Source: an uncultured Collinsella sp.
GTDB taxonomy: Bacteria; Actinomycetota; Coriobacteriia; Coriobacteriales; Coriobacteriaceae
Length of the DNA stretch: 64,000 nt
Assembly (NCBI GenBank): GCA_900541175.1
Contig: UQIT01000001.1
Span: 1-64,000, forward strand
Direction: 5' to 3'
How positions within the stretch are numbered: the first letter of the stretch is position 1; each line of letters starts with the position of its first letter. A program made the position numbers and the translations under genes. Of the stretch, positions 17,788-26,529 are shown one piece after another. Below the pieces are notes generated by a model. The model saw nothing but the letters and a program-made list of their open reading frames with translations, searched no databases and was not told where the DNA came from.

Positions 17788-19137
17788 GTGCCAAAAAAGA
17801 CTGAGAGCACGGGTACTGGGCTGGAATCCTACGTTGCAAAGCTCATGGGCAACGGCTCAAACAGGACTTCGGTAACCGAGGACGAGATTCAGGTCGCCCT
17901 GAAGGATATCGATGTTTCTGACGAGCAGCTCACCGCGGTGTATTCCGCGCTGCGCAACAGCGGCATCCAGATTATCTCCGCGAGCGGTAACGACGACGCC
18001 CCCATGGACGTCGACGATGACGATAACGATACCGATACCGACGATTTCGATGACGACGACGAGCACGATTCCGGCTCGCTTGACGATCATGAGCTCAAGA
18101 TGGCCCGTCAGGCCGACGCCGAGATGGGTTCTTCCAAGAGCAAGAAGAAGCGCACCGTGCGCACGTCCCGTTCACGCTCCCGCGTGCGTGGCATCGATGC
18201 CTCCACGGTGATGCTGACCGGCGATCCGGTTCGTATGTACCTCAAGGAGATCGGTAAGGTCGACCTGCTGACCGCCTCCGAAGAGGTCGATCTGGCCATG
18301 AAGATCGAGGCCGGTCTCGAGGCCACCGAGAAGCTCGAGGCTGCCGAGGCGGGCGAGCTCGAGCTCACGCGTGCCGAGATGCGTCGTCTTACGCGCATTG
18401 AGAACGTGGGCCTCGAAGCCAAGCAGGCACTCATCAGCGCAAACCTGCGTCTGGTCGTCTCCATCGCCAAGCGCTATGTCGGTCGCGGCATGCTGTTCCT
18501 GGACCTGATCCAGGAGGGCAACCTCGGTCTGATCCGCGCCGTCGAGAAGTTCGACTACCAGAAGGGCTTTAAGTTCTCCACGTATGCCACGTGGTGGATC
18601 CGTCAGGCCATCACGCGCGCTATCGCCGACCAGGCCCGTACCATACGTATTCCCGTGCACATGGTCGAGACCATCAACAAGCTCGTCCGCGTGCAGCGCC
18701 AGCTCCTCCAGGACCTGGGTCGCGACCCGACCCCCGAGGAGATTGGTGCCGAGATGGACATGAGTGCCGACCGCGTCCGCGAGATCCAGAAGATCTCGCA
18801 GGAGCCCGTTTCGCTCGAGACCCCCATCGGCGAGGAAGAGGATTCCCAGCTGGGCGACTTTATCGAGGACTCCCAGGCCATCGTTCCGCCCGATGCCGCC
18901 AGCTTCTCCATGCTGCAGGAGCAGCTCACCCAGGTGCTCGACTCGCTTGCCGATCGTGAGCGCAAGGTTATCGAGCTGCGCTTTGGCCTTGTCGACGGAC
19001 ATCCCCGTACGCTCGAGGAAGTCGGTCGTGAGTTTGGCGTCACGCGCGAACGCATCCGCCAGATCGAGTCCAAGACCCTGGCCAAGCTTCGCCACCCGAG
19101 CCGCAGCAGCAAGCTCAAGGACTATATCGAGAGCTAG
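17788..19137 (+). CDS. rpoD: RNA polymerase primary sigma factor
   Basis: The housekeeping sigma factor. I choose the GTG at 17788 (449 aa) because AAGGGAGA lies just upstream of it and inside the longer frame that opens at ATG 17773. After an Asp-rich low-complexity region (about 75-100), region 1.2 has D-P-V-R-M-Y-L-K-E-I-G, regions 2.1-2.4 have A-N-L-R-L-V-V-S-I-A-K-R-Y and F-S-T-Y-A-T-W-W-I-R-Q-A-I-T-R, and region 4.2 has T-R-E-R-I-R-Q-I-E. The dnaG-rpoD order resembles the classical macromolecular synthesis cluster. Confidence 0.96.
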   Translation: MPKKTESTGTGLESYVAKLMGNGSNRTSVTEDEIQVALKDIDVSDEQLTAVYSALRNSGIQIISASGNDDAPMDVDDDDNDTDTDDFDDDDEHDSGSLDDHELKMARQADAEMGSSKSKKKRTVRTSRSRSRVRGIDASTVMLTGDPVRMYLKEIGKVDLLTASEEVDLAMKIEAGLEATEKLEAAEAGELELTRAEMRRLTRIENVGLEAKQALISANLRLVVSIAKRYVGRGMLFLDLIQEGNLGLIRAVEKFDYQKGFKFSTYATWWIRQAITRAIADQARTIRIPVHMVETINKLVRVQRQLLQDLGRDPTPEEIGAEMDMSADRVREIQKISQEPVSLETPIGEEEDSQLGDFIEDSQAIVPPDAASFSMLQEQLTQVLDSLADRERKVIELRFGLVDGHPRTLEEVGREFGVTRERIRQIESKTLAKLRHPSRSSKLKDYIES

Positions 19138-19146
19138 TCAAGCAAG

Positions 19147-19183
19147 AAGCGCCCTCAAGCACATCTGCTTGGGGGCGCTTTCA
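19147..19183 (+). terminator. rpoD terminator hairpin
   Basis: A 15-bp stem with one G-U pair (19147-19161 with 19166-19180) and a 4-nt loop, 10 bp after the rpoD stop. The following T-run is short. Confidence 0.65.
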
Positions 19184-19186
19184 TGT

Positions 19187-19240
19187 AGTCGTTGGGGACG
19201 TTCTTGAATGACTAGTCGTTTAAGAACGTCCCCAACGACT
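19187..19240. repeat. Perfect 19-bp inverted repeat with GGGGACGTTCTT core
   Basis: The arms 19187-19205 and 19222-19240 are exact reverse complements with a 16-nt loop. The GGGGACGTTCTT core recalls REP-like palindromes in other bacterial genomes and shares G-G-G-A-C with the repeats at 1564 and 52066. It lies just after the rpoD terminator and before the tRNA promoter. Confidence 0.75.
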
Positions 19241-19267
19241 GGGTCGGAAAATTTCTTAAAAAAGTTC

Positions 19268-19295
19268 TTGCCCTAAGCTGATTCGTCCGTATAAT
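19268..19295 (+). promoter_or_regulatory. Promoter of the tRNA-Asn pair
   Basis: TTGCCC (-35, 19268-19273) and a perfect TATAAT (-10, 19290-19295) are separated by 16 bp; the predicted start is about 25 bp before the first tRNA. Confidence 0.75.
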
Positions 19296-19325
19296 AAACT
19301 TCGTTGCTTGAGAGCACGCACCTAT

Positions 19326-19400
19326 TCCTCGGTAGCTCAATGGTAGAGCACGCGGCTGTTAACCGCGCTGTTGTAGGTTCGAGTCCTACCCGGGGAGCCA
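19326..19400 (+). tRNA. tRNA-Asn (GTT), copy 1
   Basis: A 75-nt cloverleaf including encoded CCA. Acceptor TCCTCGG pairs with CCGGGGA; the anticodon stem CGCGG/CCGCG encloses the loop CTGTTAA, so the anticodon is GTT, reading Asn codons. T-arm GTTCGAGTC is normal. Confidence 0.97.
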
Positions 19401-19433
19401 GATTTTTCCAGCCCATTCCGTTGGGCTTTAAAT

Positions 19434-19508
19434 TCCTCGGTAGCTCAATGGTAGAGCACGCGGCTGTTAACCGCGCTGTTGTAGGTTCGAGTCCTACCCG
19501 GGGAGCCA
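19434..19508 (+). tRNA. tRNA-Asn (GTT), copy 2
   Basis: Identical to the copy 33 bp upstream, with the same acceptor, anticodon and encoded CCA. Both probably come from one transcript under the TATAAT promoter and end at the hairpin at 19515. Confidence 0.97.
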
Positions 19509-19514
19509 GGTTGT

Positions 19515-19544
19515 AAAACCCGTCGCTTATGCGGCGGGTTTTTT
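19515..19544 (+). terminator. Terminator of the tRNA-Asn transcript
   Basis: A 12-bp stem with one G-U pair (19515-19526 with 19531-19542), a 4-nt loop and a T-run. Confidence 0.85.
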
Positions 19545-19702
19545 CATGCCGCGATCGCCGTTCGCGAACGTTACCGTATCAACATTTCGTGTCGAGGATG
19601 TAATCCCGAGGCCCGCCACCTCAACATGGCGCGGTCGTTGTAGAATATTGCATTGATTGCTCCCACGAGATGGTGCCGCGAGCACCAGATAAGGAGATTC
19701 TT

Positions 19703-20059
19703 GTGTCTGAGACCATTAACGGCAGCCTGAGCGTCTCGAACGACGTTATTGCCGATATTGCCGGTTATGCCGCGATGACGTGCTATGGCGTCGTCGGTAT
19801 GGCTGAGCAGCTCCAGGGCGCCGAGAGCGTGCGCCTCCTTGCCGGTCAGCGCCTCCGCAAGGGCGTGCTTGTCTCCGCCGACGAGAACGGCCTTACGGTC
19901 GATCTTCACGTCGTGCTCGAGAACGGCGTCAACATGAAGTCTGTCTGCCACAATCTTTCGAGCTCCGTTGCCTTCACCCTGCAGGAGATCGCCCAGATCG
20001 ATCCCGCCAGCCTTAAGATCGGCATTCACATCGACGCGCTCAAGAGCCGTCTGAACTAG
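19703..20059 (+). CDS. Asp23/Gls24 family envelope stress protein
   Basis: A 118-aa protein from the GTG at 19703, chosen because AAGGAG sits 7 nt upstream; the longer frame from ATG 19670 has no ribosome-binding site. I-A-G-Y-A-A-M-T-C-Y-G-V-V-G-M and the V-D-L-H-V-V-L strand are typical of Asp23/Gls24 (YloU-like) proteins. These often sit directly before a fatty-acid kinase gene, as here (27 bp to fakA). Their role is unclear; many associate with the membrane or respond to alkaline or envelope stress. Confidence 0.88.
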   Translation: MSETINGSLSVSNDVIADIAGYAAMTCYGVVGMAEQLQGAESVRLLAGQRLRKGVLVSADENGLTVDLHVVLENGVNMKSVCHNLSSSVAFTLQEIAQIDPASLKIGIHIDALKSRLN

Positions 20060-20086
20060 CATCCGAACACGGAGATTTCACCACTC

Positions 20087-21748
20087 ATGATTGCAAAGAC
20101 CATTCGCACCTGTTTTCCGATCGCTGCGGCTGCCGTTTCCGACAAGGCCGAGGAGATCAACAAGCTCAACGTCTTCCCCGTACCCGACGGTGACACCGGC
20201 ACCAACATGTCGCTCACGCTCGCCTCGGTGACCAAGGAGCTTTCTGCTCTTCCCGCCGATGCCGATATGGAGGCCATCGCTGGTGCCATCACCCACGGCT
20301 CCCTGATGGGTGCCCGCGGCAACTCCGGCGTTATTACCTCGCAGATTCTTCGTGGCGTGGCCGAGGGCCTTGTCTCTGCCGACGAGCCTATTACGTCCGC
20401 CAACATTGCCTTCGCCTTCCGTCGTGCCGTCAAGGTCGCCTTCCAGGCTGTCCGCAAGCCCATCGAGGGCACGATCCTCACGGTCCTGCGCGATGTCTCG
20501 ACCAAGGCCGACGAGTGCGAGAAGAAGAAGTTCTCGGCCGAGGACGCGCTTGATGCCATCGTCGTCGAGGCCTACCAGTCCGTCGCCCGCACGCCCGATC
20601 TGCTGCCCGTTCTGAAGGAGAACGGCGTGGTCGACTCCGGCGCCTTTGGCTTTGCCATCTTCCTGGAGAACTTTGTTGCCGCCGCGCTCGGCCGTAGCAC
20701 CGTTGTCGAGGATTTCTCCGCCACGTTTGATTCTGCCGGCTCTGCCCGCGATGCGGCCCTCGGTCGCGTTGAGATCGAGGCCAACGATGACTGGGAGGGC
20801 TCGGAGTTCCGCTACTGCAACGAGTTCCTCTTTAAGGCCGATGCCCCGTTTGACGAGGACGAGTGCCTTAAGTTCCTGGGCTCCATGGGCGACTGCGAGT
20901 TGCTCGTGGGTGCCTATCCCGACTACAAGATCCACGTGCACTCCAACACCCCCAACCTGGTGCTCGAGCACATGCTGCAGCTTGGTCAGATCTATGAGGT
21001 CTTTATCCACAACATGGAGATGGAGGCCCACGACCGTACCGCTAAGATCCACGAGGATCAGGAGAAGGCCGCCGAGCCCGCGAAGGCCCTGGGCTTTGTC
21101 GCCGTTGCCGCCGGTTCCGGTGAGGCCGACATCCTCAAGTCCCTCGGCGTTGACGTGATCGTCTCGGGTGGCCAGACCATGAACCCCTCGACCGCCGACC
21201 TGTTGGGCGCCGTCGACCAGGTCAACGCGACCTCGGTCATCATCCTGCCCAATAACGGCAACATCCGCATGGCTGCCGAGGCCGCAGCCTCTGCCTGCAC
21301 CGACAAGAAGGTCGCCGTCGTTCCCACCAAGACCGTCCCGCAGGCGTTCTCCGCGCTGTTCGCCGTCCTGCCCGATTCTGAGCTCGAGGACGCCGTTGCC
21401 GCCATGGTCGACGCCATCAGCGAGGTTCGCGATGGCGAGGTCACCCGCGCCGTGCGCGATTCCAGCGCCTCTGACGGCTCTCCGATTCACTCCGGTGACG
21501 TCATGGGTATCATTGCCGGCTCCATCGACGTGGTCGGCTCCGATGTGAAGCAGGTCACGCTCGACTGCATCAACCGCATGCAGGAGGAAGAGGAGGGTGA
21601 CGCGCTGACGATTCTGGCTGGCGAGGAGCTGTCCGACGAGGCCTTCCAGGAGATCGTCGACGCCATCGAGGAGGCTCAGCCCGATCTGGAGATCGACGCC
21701 CATCGTGGCGAGCAGCCGCTCTATCCCGTGATCTTCTCGATCGAGTAG
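20087..21748 (+). CDS. fakA: DAK2-domain fatty acid kinase FakA
   Basis: A 553-aa kinase that, with a FakB binding protein, phosphorylates fatty acids for membrane lipid synthesis. The N-terminal DhaL/DAK2 domain has N-V-F-P-V-P-D-G-D-T-G-T-N-M, whose aspartates bind Mg-ATP, and G-A-R-G-N-S-G-V-I. The central and C-terminal FakA/YloV domains follow, with S-G-G-Q-T-M-N-P-S-T and I-I-L-P-N-N-G-N-I. Length is standard. recG starts 9 bp downstream. The FakB partner is not in this window. Confidence 0.9.
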   Translation: MIAKTIRTCFPIAAAAVSDKAEEINKLNVFPVPDGDTGTNMSLTLASVTKELSALPADADMEAIAGAITHGSLMGARGNSGVITSQILRGVAEGLVSADEPITSANIAFAFRRAVKVAFQAVRKPIEGTILTVLRDVSTKADECEKKKFSAEDALDAIVVEAYQSVARTPDLLPVLKENGVVDSGAFGFAIFLENFVAAALGRSTVVEDFSATFDSAGSARDAALGRVEIEANDDWEGSEFRYCNEFLFKADAPFDEDECLKFLGSMGDCELLVGAYPDYKIHVHSNTPNLVLEHMLQLGQIYEVFIHNMEMEAHDRTAKIHEDQEKAAEPAKALGFVAVAAGSGEADILKSLGVDVIVSGGQTMNPSTADLLGAVDQVNATSVIILPNNGNIRMAAEAAASACTDKKVAVVPTKTVPQAFSALFAVLPDSELEDAVAAMVDAISEVRDGEVTRAVRDSSASDGSPIHSGDVMGIIAGSIDVVGSDVKQVTLDCINRMQEEEEGDALTILAGEELSDEAFQEIVDAIEEAQPDLEIDAHRGEQPLYPVIFSIE

Positions 21749-21757
21749 GCTCTGCCT

Positions 21758-23935
21758 ATGTCCGAGCTGTGCTCCGTGCCGCGCGTCTCGGAGCGCTTTG
21801 CCCAGAGCAATGCGCTCGACGAGGATATCGCGCGACTCAAATATGTTTCGGGTAAACGTGAGGAGGCCCTTCGCCGTCTGGGAATTCGGACGGTGGGGGA
21901 CCTCCTTCTCCATATCCCTCATCGATACCTGGACTTTACCCGTTCTTGGTCTATCGAGATGGCGCCCATCGGTACTGTGTGCACCATCATCGCCACGGTC
22001 GACCGTATCGTCCAAAAACAGCCGCGTCCGCGCATGCAGGTGACCGAGGTCTCACTCGTTGACGAAACGGGCGTGCTGCTGGTCGCCTTTTTCCGCCAGC
22101 CCTGGATTGCCCAGCAGCTTAAGCAGGGCGACCGCCTGGCCGTGATGGGCAAGGTTGAGTTTGCCTACGGTTTTAAGCAGATGGCCTCTCCGCACTTTGA
22201 AAAGCTCGAGGAAGGGCGTGCCGCAGGCACCATTCTGCCGGTCCATTATGTGAGTGACGGCGTGAGCCAGGCGTGGATGCGCCGCATCGTAAGCGGCGCG
22301 CTCGAGGTCGTCGGCAATCCCTTCGACCCGATTCCCGCACGCTTGCGCGTCAAGCGCCGCCTGATGAGCAATGCCCGCGCGCTTCGATCGATCCACTTTC
22401 CATCGAGTATGGCTGAGCGGGATATCGCGCGACGTCGCCTTGCCTACGAGGAGTGCCTCTACCTGCAGCTGGCGCTGCGCCTGCGCAACGACGGCGGCCT
22501 GGTCGATGTGGTGCCCTATGCCCACACCGCGGGCGAGCACCTGGCCGAGCTCAAGCAAGCCCTGCCGTTTTCGCTGAGCGACGAGCAGGACGCCGCGTTC
22601 CAAGACATCCTGCATGATATGTGCGATGGCGGGCGCGTGATGAACCGGCTGCTGCTGGGCGATGTCGGTACCGGCAAGACCGCCGTTGCTGCCTGCGCGC
22701 TGACTGTGGCTGCCGATAGCGGCACCCAGGCCTGCGTTATGGCGCCCACGGGCGTGCTGGCGCGCCAATATGCCGATAAGACCGGCCCTCTGCTCTCGCA
22801 GGCTGGCATGTCCTGGGCGCTTCTGACGGGTGCTACGCCGGCCGCAGAGCGCGAGCGCATCCATGCACAGCTGGAATCGGGCGAGCTTGACGTGCTTTTT
22901 GGCACCCACGCGGTTCTTTCGGATGACGTTACGTTCAAGCATCTGTCTCTCGTGGTCATCGATGAACAGCACCGGTTTGGCGTCGGCCAACGCAACGCCC
23001 TGCGCGCGAAAGGCCCCGGTGCCGATCTGCTCGTTATGACGGCAACGCCCATCCCGCGTACGCTGGCGCTTTCGGTCTACGGCGATCTGGATACGAGTAT
23101 CATCCGCCATCGGCCAGTCCCTGGCGCTGGCGTGACGACACGCGTGCTCACCGAGTCGAGTCGTGACCTCGCCTATGGCGCCATTCGCGAGGCGCACGAG
23201 AAGGGGCAGCAGGCCTACGTGATTTGCCCGCTCGTGGAGCCGAGTGACTCGGCCGATGAGCTGGAGGACGTGCCCGGTATCGCCCGCGACGACGAGGGCC
23301 GCGTGACGGTCCCCGTGCCGCTGCACGATACGGCGACCGAGCTCGATCGACTGCGTCTGGCGTTGCCGGGTCTTGCCATCGAGCGCCTTCACGGCCGTAT
23401 GCCAGCGGGGGAGAAGGACCAGGTTATCGATGCCTTTAAGCGTGGCGAGATTGACGTGCTCGTCTCGACTACGGTGGTCGAGGTGGGCGTCGACGTGCCC
23501 AACGCCACCGTCATGGTCATCGAGAACGGTGAGCGCTTTGGCTTGGCGGCGCTGCATCAGCTACGCGGTCGCGTGGGCCGCGGTAGCGAGTCGGGTACCT
23601 GCCTGGTCATGACGCACTCCAAGGGCAACGGCGGCGCGTCGGCGGCGCAAGATCGCCTGCAATCGCTCGAAAAAACCTCGGATGGTTTTACGCTCGCCCA
23701 GATGGACCTGCGTCTGCGCCACGAGGGCGAGATCCTGGGCTACCGTCAGCACGGCGGCGTGACCTTGCGCTTTGTGGACCTGGATGCCGATGAGGACCTT
23801 ATCGAATGGGCCCATTTGGACGCGGTCGAGCTCTTGCGGTATGCTTGCAACCTTGATTCTGTGGCGACGCGTCCCTTGCGCGACGCGGTCGCCATGCGTT
23901 ATCGACATATCTTTAAGGAGGTCAGCGGAGGATGA
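21758..23935 (+). CDS. recG: ATP-dependent DNA helicase RecG
   Basis: A 725-aa branch-migration helicase that remodels stalled forks and Holliday junctions. The N-terminal wedge/OB region has I-G-D-L-L-L-H-I-P-H-R-Y (about 47-58). Helicase motif I is G-D-V-G-T-G-K-T (301-308), motif II D-E-Q-H, and motif III M-T-A-T-P-I-P-R-T. The C-terminal helicase half has Q-L-R-G-R-V-G-R-G. It overlaps rsmD by 4 bp, a common recG-rsmD-coaD order. Confidence 0.95.
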   Translation: MSELCSVPRVSERFAQSNALDEDIARLKYVSGKREEALRRLGIRTVGDLLLHIPHRYLDFTRSWSIEMAPIGTVCTIIATVDRIVQKQPRPRMQVTEVSLVDETGVLLVAFFRQPWIAQQLKQGDRLAVMGKVEFAYGFKQMASPHFEKLEEGRAAGTILPVHYVSDGVSQAWMRRIVSGALEVVGNPFDPIPARLRVKRRLMSNARALRSIHFPSSMAERDIARRRLAYEECLYLQLALRLRNDGGLVDVVPYAHTAGEHLAELKQALPFSLSDEQDAAFQDILHDMCDGGRVMNRLLLGDVGTGKTAVAACALTVAADSGTQACVMAPTGVLARQYADKTGPLLSQAGMSWALLTGATPAAERERIHAQLESGELDVLFGTHAVLSDDVTFKHLSLVVIDEQHRFGVGQRNALRAKGPGADLLVMTATPIPRTLALSVYGDLDTSIIRHRPVPGAGVTTRVLTESSRDLAYGAIREAHEKGQQAYVICPLVEPSDSADELEDVPGIARDDEGRVTVPVPLHDTATELDRLRLALPGLAIERLHGRMPAGEKDQVIDAFKRGEIDVLVSTTVVEVGVDVPNATVMVIENGERFGLAALHQLRGRVGRGSESGTCLVMTHSKGNGGASAAQDRLQSLEKTSDGFTLAQMDLRLRHEGEILGYRQHGGVTLRFVDLDADEDLIEWAHLDAVELLRYACNLDSVATRPLRDAVAMRYRHIFKEVSGG

Positions 23936-24588
23936 GAATCATCGGCGGCGAATGGCGCGGTCGTAAGATCGAGGAGCCCCGTGGTCGCGATGTCACCCGC
24001 CCCACGACTGATCGCGTGCGCGAGGCGTGCGCATCTATGGTCATGTCGGCATTCGATTTCGATTTGGACGAGGTTCGTGTGCTGGACGCCTTTGGCGGCT
24101 CCGGTGCCTTAGGGTTAGAGATGCTCTCTCGTGGGGCCCGCTCGCTCACGACGTTTGAGATCGATCGCAACGCCGCGCGGCTCATTACCAAGAATATCGA
24201 GTCGCTCTGCCGCGACCGTGCGCGTTGGCGCGTGGTCACGGGCGACATGCTGGCGAGTGCCTCGCGCGGTCGTGTACCGGGCGGCCCCTTTGATCTGGTC
24301 CTGCTCGACCCGCCCTATGCTTTTGGTGCCGAGCCGGTCGAGGAACTGCTGCAGAACCTGGCTCAGCAGGGTTTACTTGCACCTGGCGCTTACGCCTTGT
24401 TTGAGCATGCCGCTGCCGATGCGGGCGCGCATCCGGCAGGCTTTGAGACTGTACGTGAGAAGCGCTACGGCATTACCTCGGTCGACCTGCTTCGTTGGGT
24501 CGGCGATGACGATGGTGAGGGCGATAGCGCCGGCACGGATGCTGACAACAACGATGCCGCGACGTTTCAGGAGGACGCCCATGAATGA
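23932..24588 (+). CDS. rsmD: 16S rRNA (guanine(966)-N2)-methyltransferase RsmD
   Basis: A 218-aa Rossmann methyltransferase. M-R-I-I-G-G-E-W-R-G-R and R-P-T-T-D-R-V-R-E-A are the family N-terminus; L-D-A-F-G-G-S-G-A-L-G is the SAM-binding motif I, and L-D-P-P-Y the catalytic motif IV. It methylates G966 of 16S rRNA. A short acidic Asp/Gly-rich tail (about 190-218) is less conserved. It overlaps coaD by 8 bp. Confidence 0.92.
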   Translation: MRIIGGEWRGRKIEEPRGRDVTRPTTDRVREACASMVMSAFDFDLDEVRVLDAFGGSGALGLEMLSRGARSLTTFEIDRNAARLITKNIESLCRDRARWRVVTGDMLASASRGRVPGGPFDLVLLDPPYAFGAEPVEELLQNLAQQGLLAPGAYALFEHAAADAGAHPAGFETVREKRYGITSVDLLRWVGDDDGEGDSAGTDADNNDAATFQEDAHE

Positions 24589-25078
24589 CACCATCAACCG
24601 CGTGATCGTCCCGGGCACCTTCGATCCCATCACGTTTGGCCATATCGATGTGATCCGCCGCGCCCGTCGCATGTTTCCCAGCGTGATCGTCGCTGTTGCC
24701 GAGTCGCAGGGTAAAAACGGCGTGGGCACCACGTTTATGCTCGATGAGCGCGTGGCGCTGGCCCGCGAGGCGCTCGGTGATATCGACGGCGTCGAGGTCC
24801 TGCCCTTTACCGGCCTCTTGGTCGACTTCGCTCGCGAGCAGGGGGCGGGGGCCGTGGTCAAGGGCCTGCGCGCCATGACCGACTTTGAGTATGAGCTGCA
24901 GCAGGCCGACCTTAACTATCGCCTGGATAGCGAGCTGGAGTCCATTTTTGTCATGAGTGCGCCGCAGTACGGCTATATCTCGAGCTCGGTCGTTCGCCAG
25001 ATTGCCTCGCTCGGCAGCGATGTATCGACGTTTGTCCCGTCCAACGTGGTCGAAGCGCTCAAACATCGCTTTTCGTGA
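24581..25078 (+). CDS. coaD: Pantetheine-phosphate adenylyltransferase
   Basis: A 165-aa nucleotidyltransferase making dephospho-CoA from phosphopantetheine and ATP. P-G-T-F-D-P-I-T-F-G-H (11-21) is the T/HxGH signature, followed by V-K-G-L-R-A-M-T-D-F-E-Y-E and Y-I-S-S-S-V-V-R-Q-I. The ATG at 24581 follows AGGAGGACGCCC, which makes a longer upstream frame unlikely. Confidence 0.95.
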   Translation: MNDTINRVIVPGTFDPITFGHIDVIRRARRMFPSVIVAVAESQGKNGVGTTFMLDERVALAREALGDIDGVEVLPFTGLLVDFAREQGAGAVVKGLRAMTDFEYELQQADLNYRLDSELESIFVMSAPQYGYISSSVVRQIASLGSDVSTFVPSNVVEALKHRFS

Positions 25079-25146
25079 CGTTTCTTATTGCTTGGTGGCA
25101 TGTGGTAAACTAGCACGATGATATGTTACCTATGAAAGGAGACCGG

Positions 25147-25644
25147 ATGCCGGGCGAGAATTTTCCTGGCGATAGGATCGTCAGCTTGGTCGATGAGCTC
25201 GAAGGGCTGATCGAGGAAGCCAAGCCGCCTTTCGGCAAGAACGCTCAGTTCAAGGTCATCGACGCCGACGTGTTCTTCAACATCCTCGACGAGATCCGCA
25301 TGAGCTATCCCGAGGAGTGGCAGAAGTCCCGCCGTATCCTTAAGGAGCGCGAGGAGCTCATGGCTTCCGCCGCCGCTCAGGCCGATTCCATCATCGCTGA
25401 CGCTCAGCAGCAGGCCCTCACCATTGCCGGTGAGCAAGAGATCGTCCGCCTTGCGCAGCAGCAGGCCGACGACATCCGCGATCGTGCCCAGCAGTACGAG
25501 CGCGAGACGCGTTATGCTGCCGAGGACTATGCAGAGCAGGTCTTTACGCACCTGGAGGAGAACCTCAAGAGCCTGACTGGCACCGTTACCCGTTGCCGTC
25601 AGCAGCTCAACGAGGGTGCCGCCCAACAGAATGGTCAGTGGTAA
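25147..25644 (+). CDS. DivIVA/V-ATPase-subunit-like coiled-coil protein
   Basis: A 165-aa protein, started at the ATG at 25147 because AAAGGAG lies 7 nt upstream (an in-frame ATG at 25123 lacks a site). After a short N-terminal domain (D-R-I-V-S-L-V-D-E-L-E, V-D-A-D-V-F-F-N-I-L-D), the rest is a long Gln/Ala/Glu-rich helix, probably a coiled coil. Similar proteins sit between coaD and the DUF177 gene in several actinobacteria and are linked to cell-pole or envelope organisation, but the function here is inferred. Its TAA overlaps the next ATG. Confidence 0.6.
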   Translation: MPGENFPGDRIVSLVDELEGLIEEAKPPFGKNAQFKVIDADVFFNILDEIRMSYPEEWQKSRRILKEREELMASAAAQADSIIADAQQQALTIAGEQEIVRLAQQQADDIRDRAQQYERETRYAAEDYAEQVFTHLEENLKSLTGTVTRCRQQLNEGAAQQNGQW

Positions 25645-26198
25645 TGGCTGAGTTTCCGAGCGTTACCGTCGATCTTTCCGAGCAGCTCGAGTTTCCTGGA
25701 GATTCGTATCCGCTGACCGGTAAGGTCGATGTCGCCACCTACACGGTGGGCGAGAAGGAGTACCAGCTTCAGGACGGCATCGACTACGACGTTGTCTTTA
25801 CCAATGCCGGTACCGGTGTCTTGCTCACGGGCATGGTCCGCGCGCACGCCACCGGCGAGTGCGACCGTTGCCTGGAGCCCGCCTCGTTTGATATCGCCGG
25901 CGAGATCGAGGAGTTCTACCTCTTTGAGGAGCCCGAGGATCCCGAGGCCTACGAGGACGGCTACGAGCTCCTGTGTGAGGACCGCATCGTCGATCTGGGT
26001 GAGCCCATCAACGACGCGGTCGTCATGGACACGCCGTTTGTGGTGCTCTGCAAGCCCGATTGCCGCGGTCTGTGCCCCACATGCGGTTGCAATCTCAACG
26101 TCGAGCAATGCGATTGCGCCGCCCAGGCAGAGGCAGAATGGGCCGCTGCCACGGAAAATCCATTTGCAGCATTGAAGAATCTCAAGCTTGATGAGTAA
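25644..26198 (+). CDS. YceD/DUF177 family metal-binding protein
   Basis: A 184-aa protein whose ATG overlaps the preceding stop. The diagnostic features are G-E-C-D-R-C-L (C-x-x-C) near residue 71 and a second cluster C-K-P-D-C-R-G-L-C-P-T-C-G toward the C-terminus, probably a zinc site. DUF177 is nearly always encoded just before rpmF, as here, and is linked to 23S rRNA or L32 accumulation in plants and bacteria. Confidence 0.9.
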   Translation: MAEFPSVTVDLSEQLEFPGDSYPLTGKVDVATYTVGEKEYQLQDGIDYDVVFTNAGTGVLLTGMVRAHATGECDRCLEPASFDIAGEIEEFYLFEEPEDPEAYEDGYELLCEDRIVDLGEPINDAVVMDTPFVVLCKPDCRGLCPTCGCNLNVEQCDCAAQAEAEWAAATENPFAALKNLKLDE

Positions 26199-26262
26199 AA
26201 CTGTGGTAGTATCGCTACTTGCGCGTAATCGCCACACTGGATAGTTCATAAGGAAGGTCACT

Positions 26263-26442
26263 ATGCCCGTACCTAAACAAAAGCAGGGTCGTATCCGCAC
26301 TCACACCCGTCGTTCCGCCAACATGAAGATCTCGGCTGCGGCTCAGTCCACGTGCCCCCGTTGCGGCGCTGTCAAGCTTCCGCACCACGTGTGCCCCAGC
26401 TGCGGTTTCTACAAGGACCGCGAGGTTATCGTTACCGAGTAA
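26263..26442 (+). CDS. rpmF: 50S ribosomal protein L32
   Basis: A 59-aa protein with the L32 N-terminus M-P-V-P-K-Q-K and a zinc ribbon C-P-R-C (31-34)/C-P-S-C (44-47). The ATG follows AAGGAAGGTCACT. It sits 64 bp after the DUF177 gene and 87 bp before plsX, the conserved DUF177-rpmF-plsX order. Confidence 0.96.
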   Translation: MPVPKQKQGRIRTHTRRSANMKISAAAQSTCPRCGAVKLPHHVCPSCGFYKDREVIVTE

Positions 26443-26529
26443 CGGTATACTCTGGATGCGATGCCGTTCCAAATGGAACCACAATGGCCGGCTCAATGAG
26501 TCGGCCATTTTTGTATAAGGAGCATGTAT

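Noticed and set aside
19304..19516. A 70-codon open frame with a duplicated peptide
   Set aside because: It simply translates the two tRNA-Asn genes.
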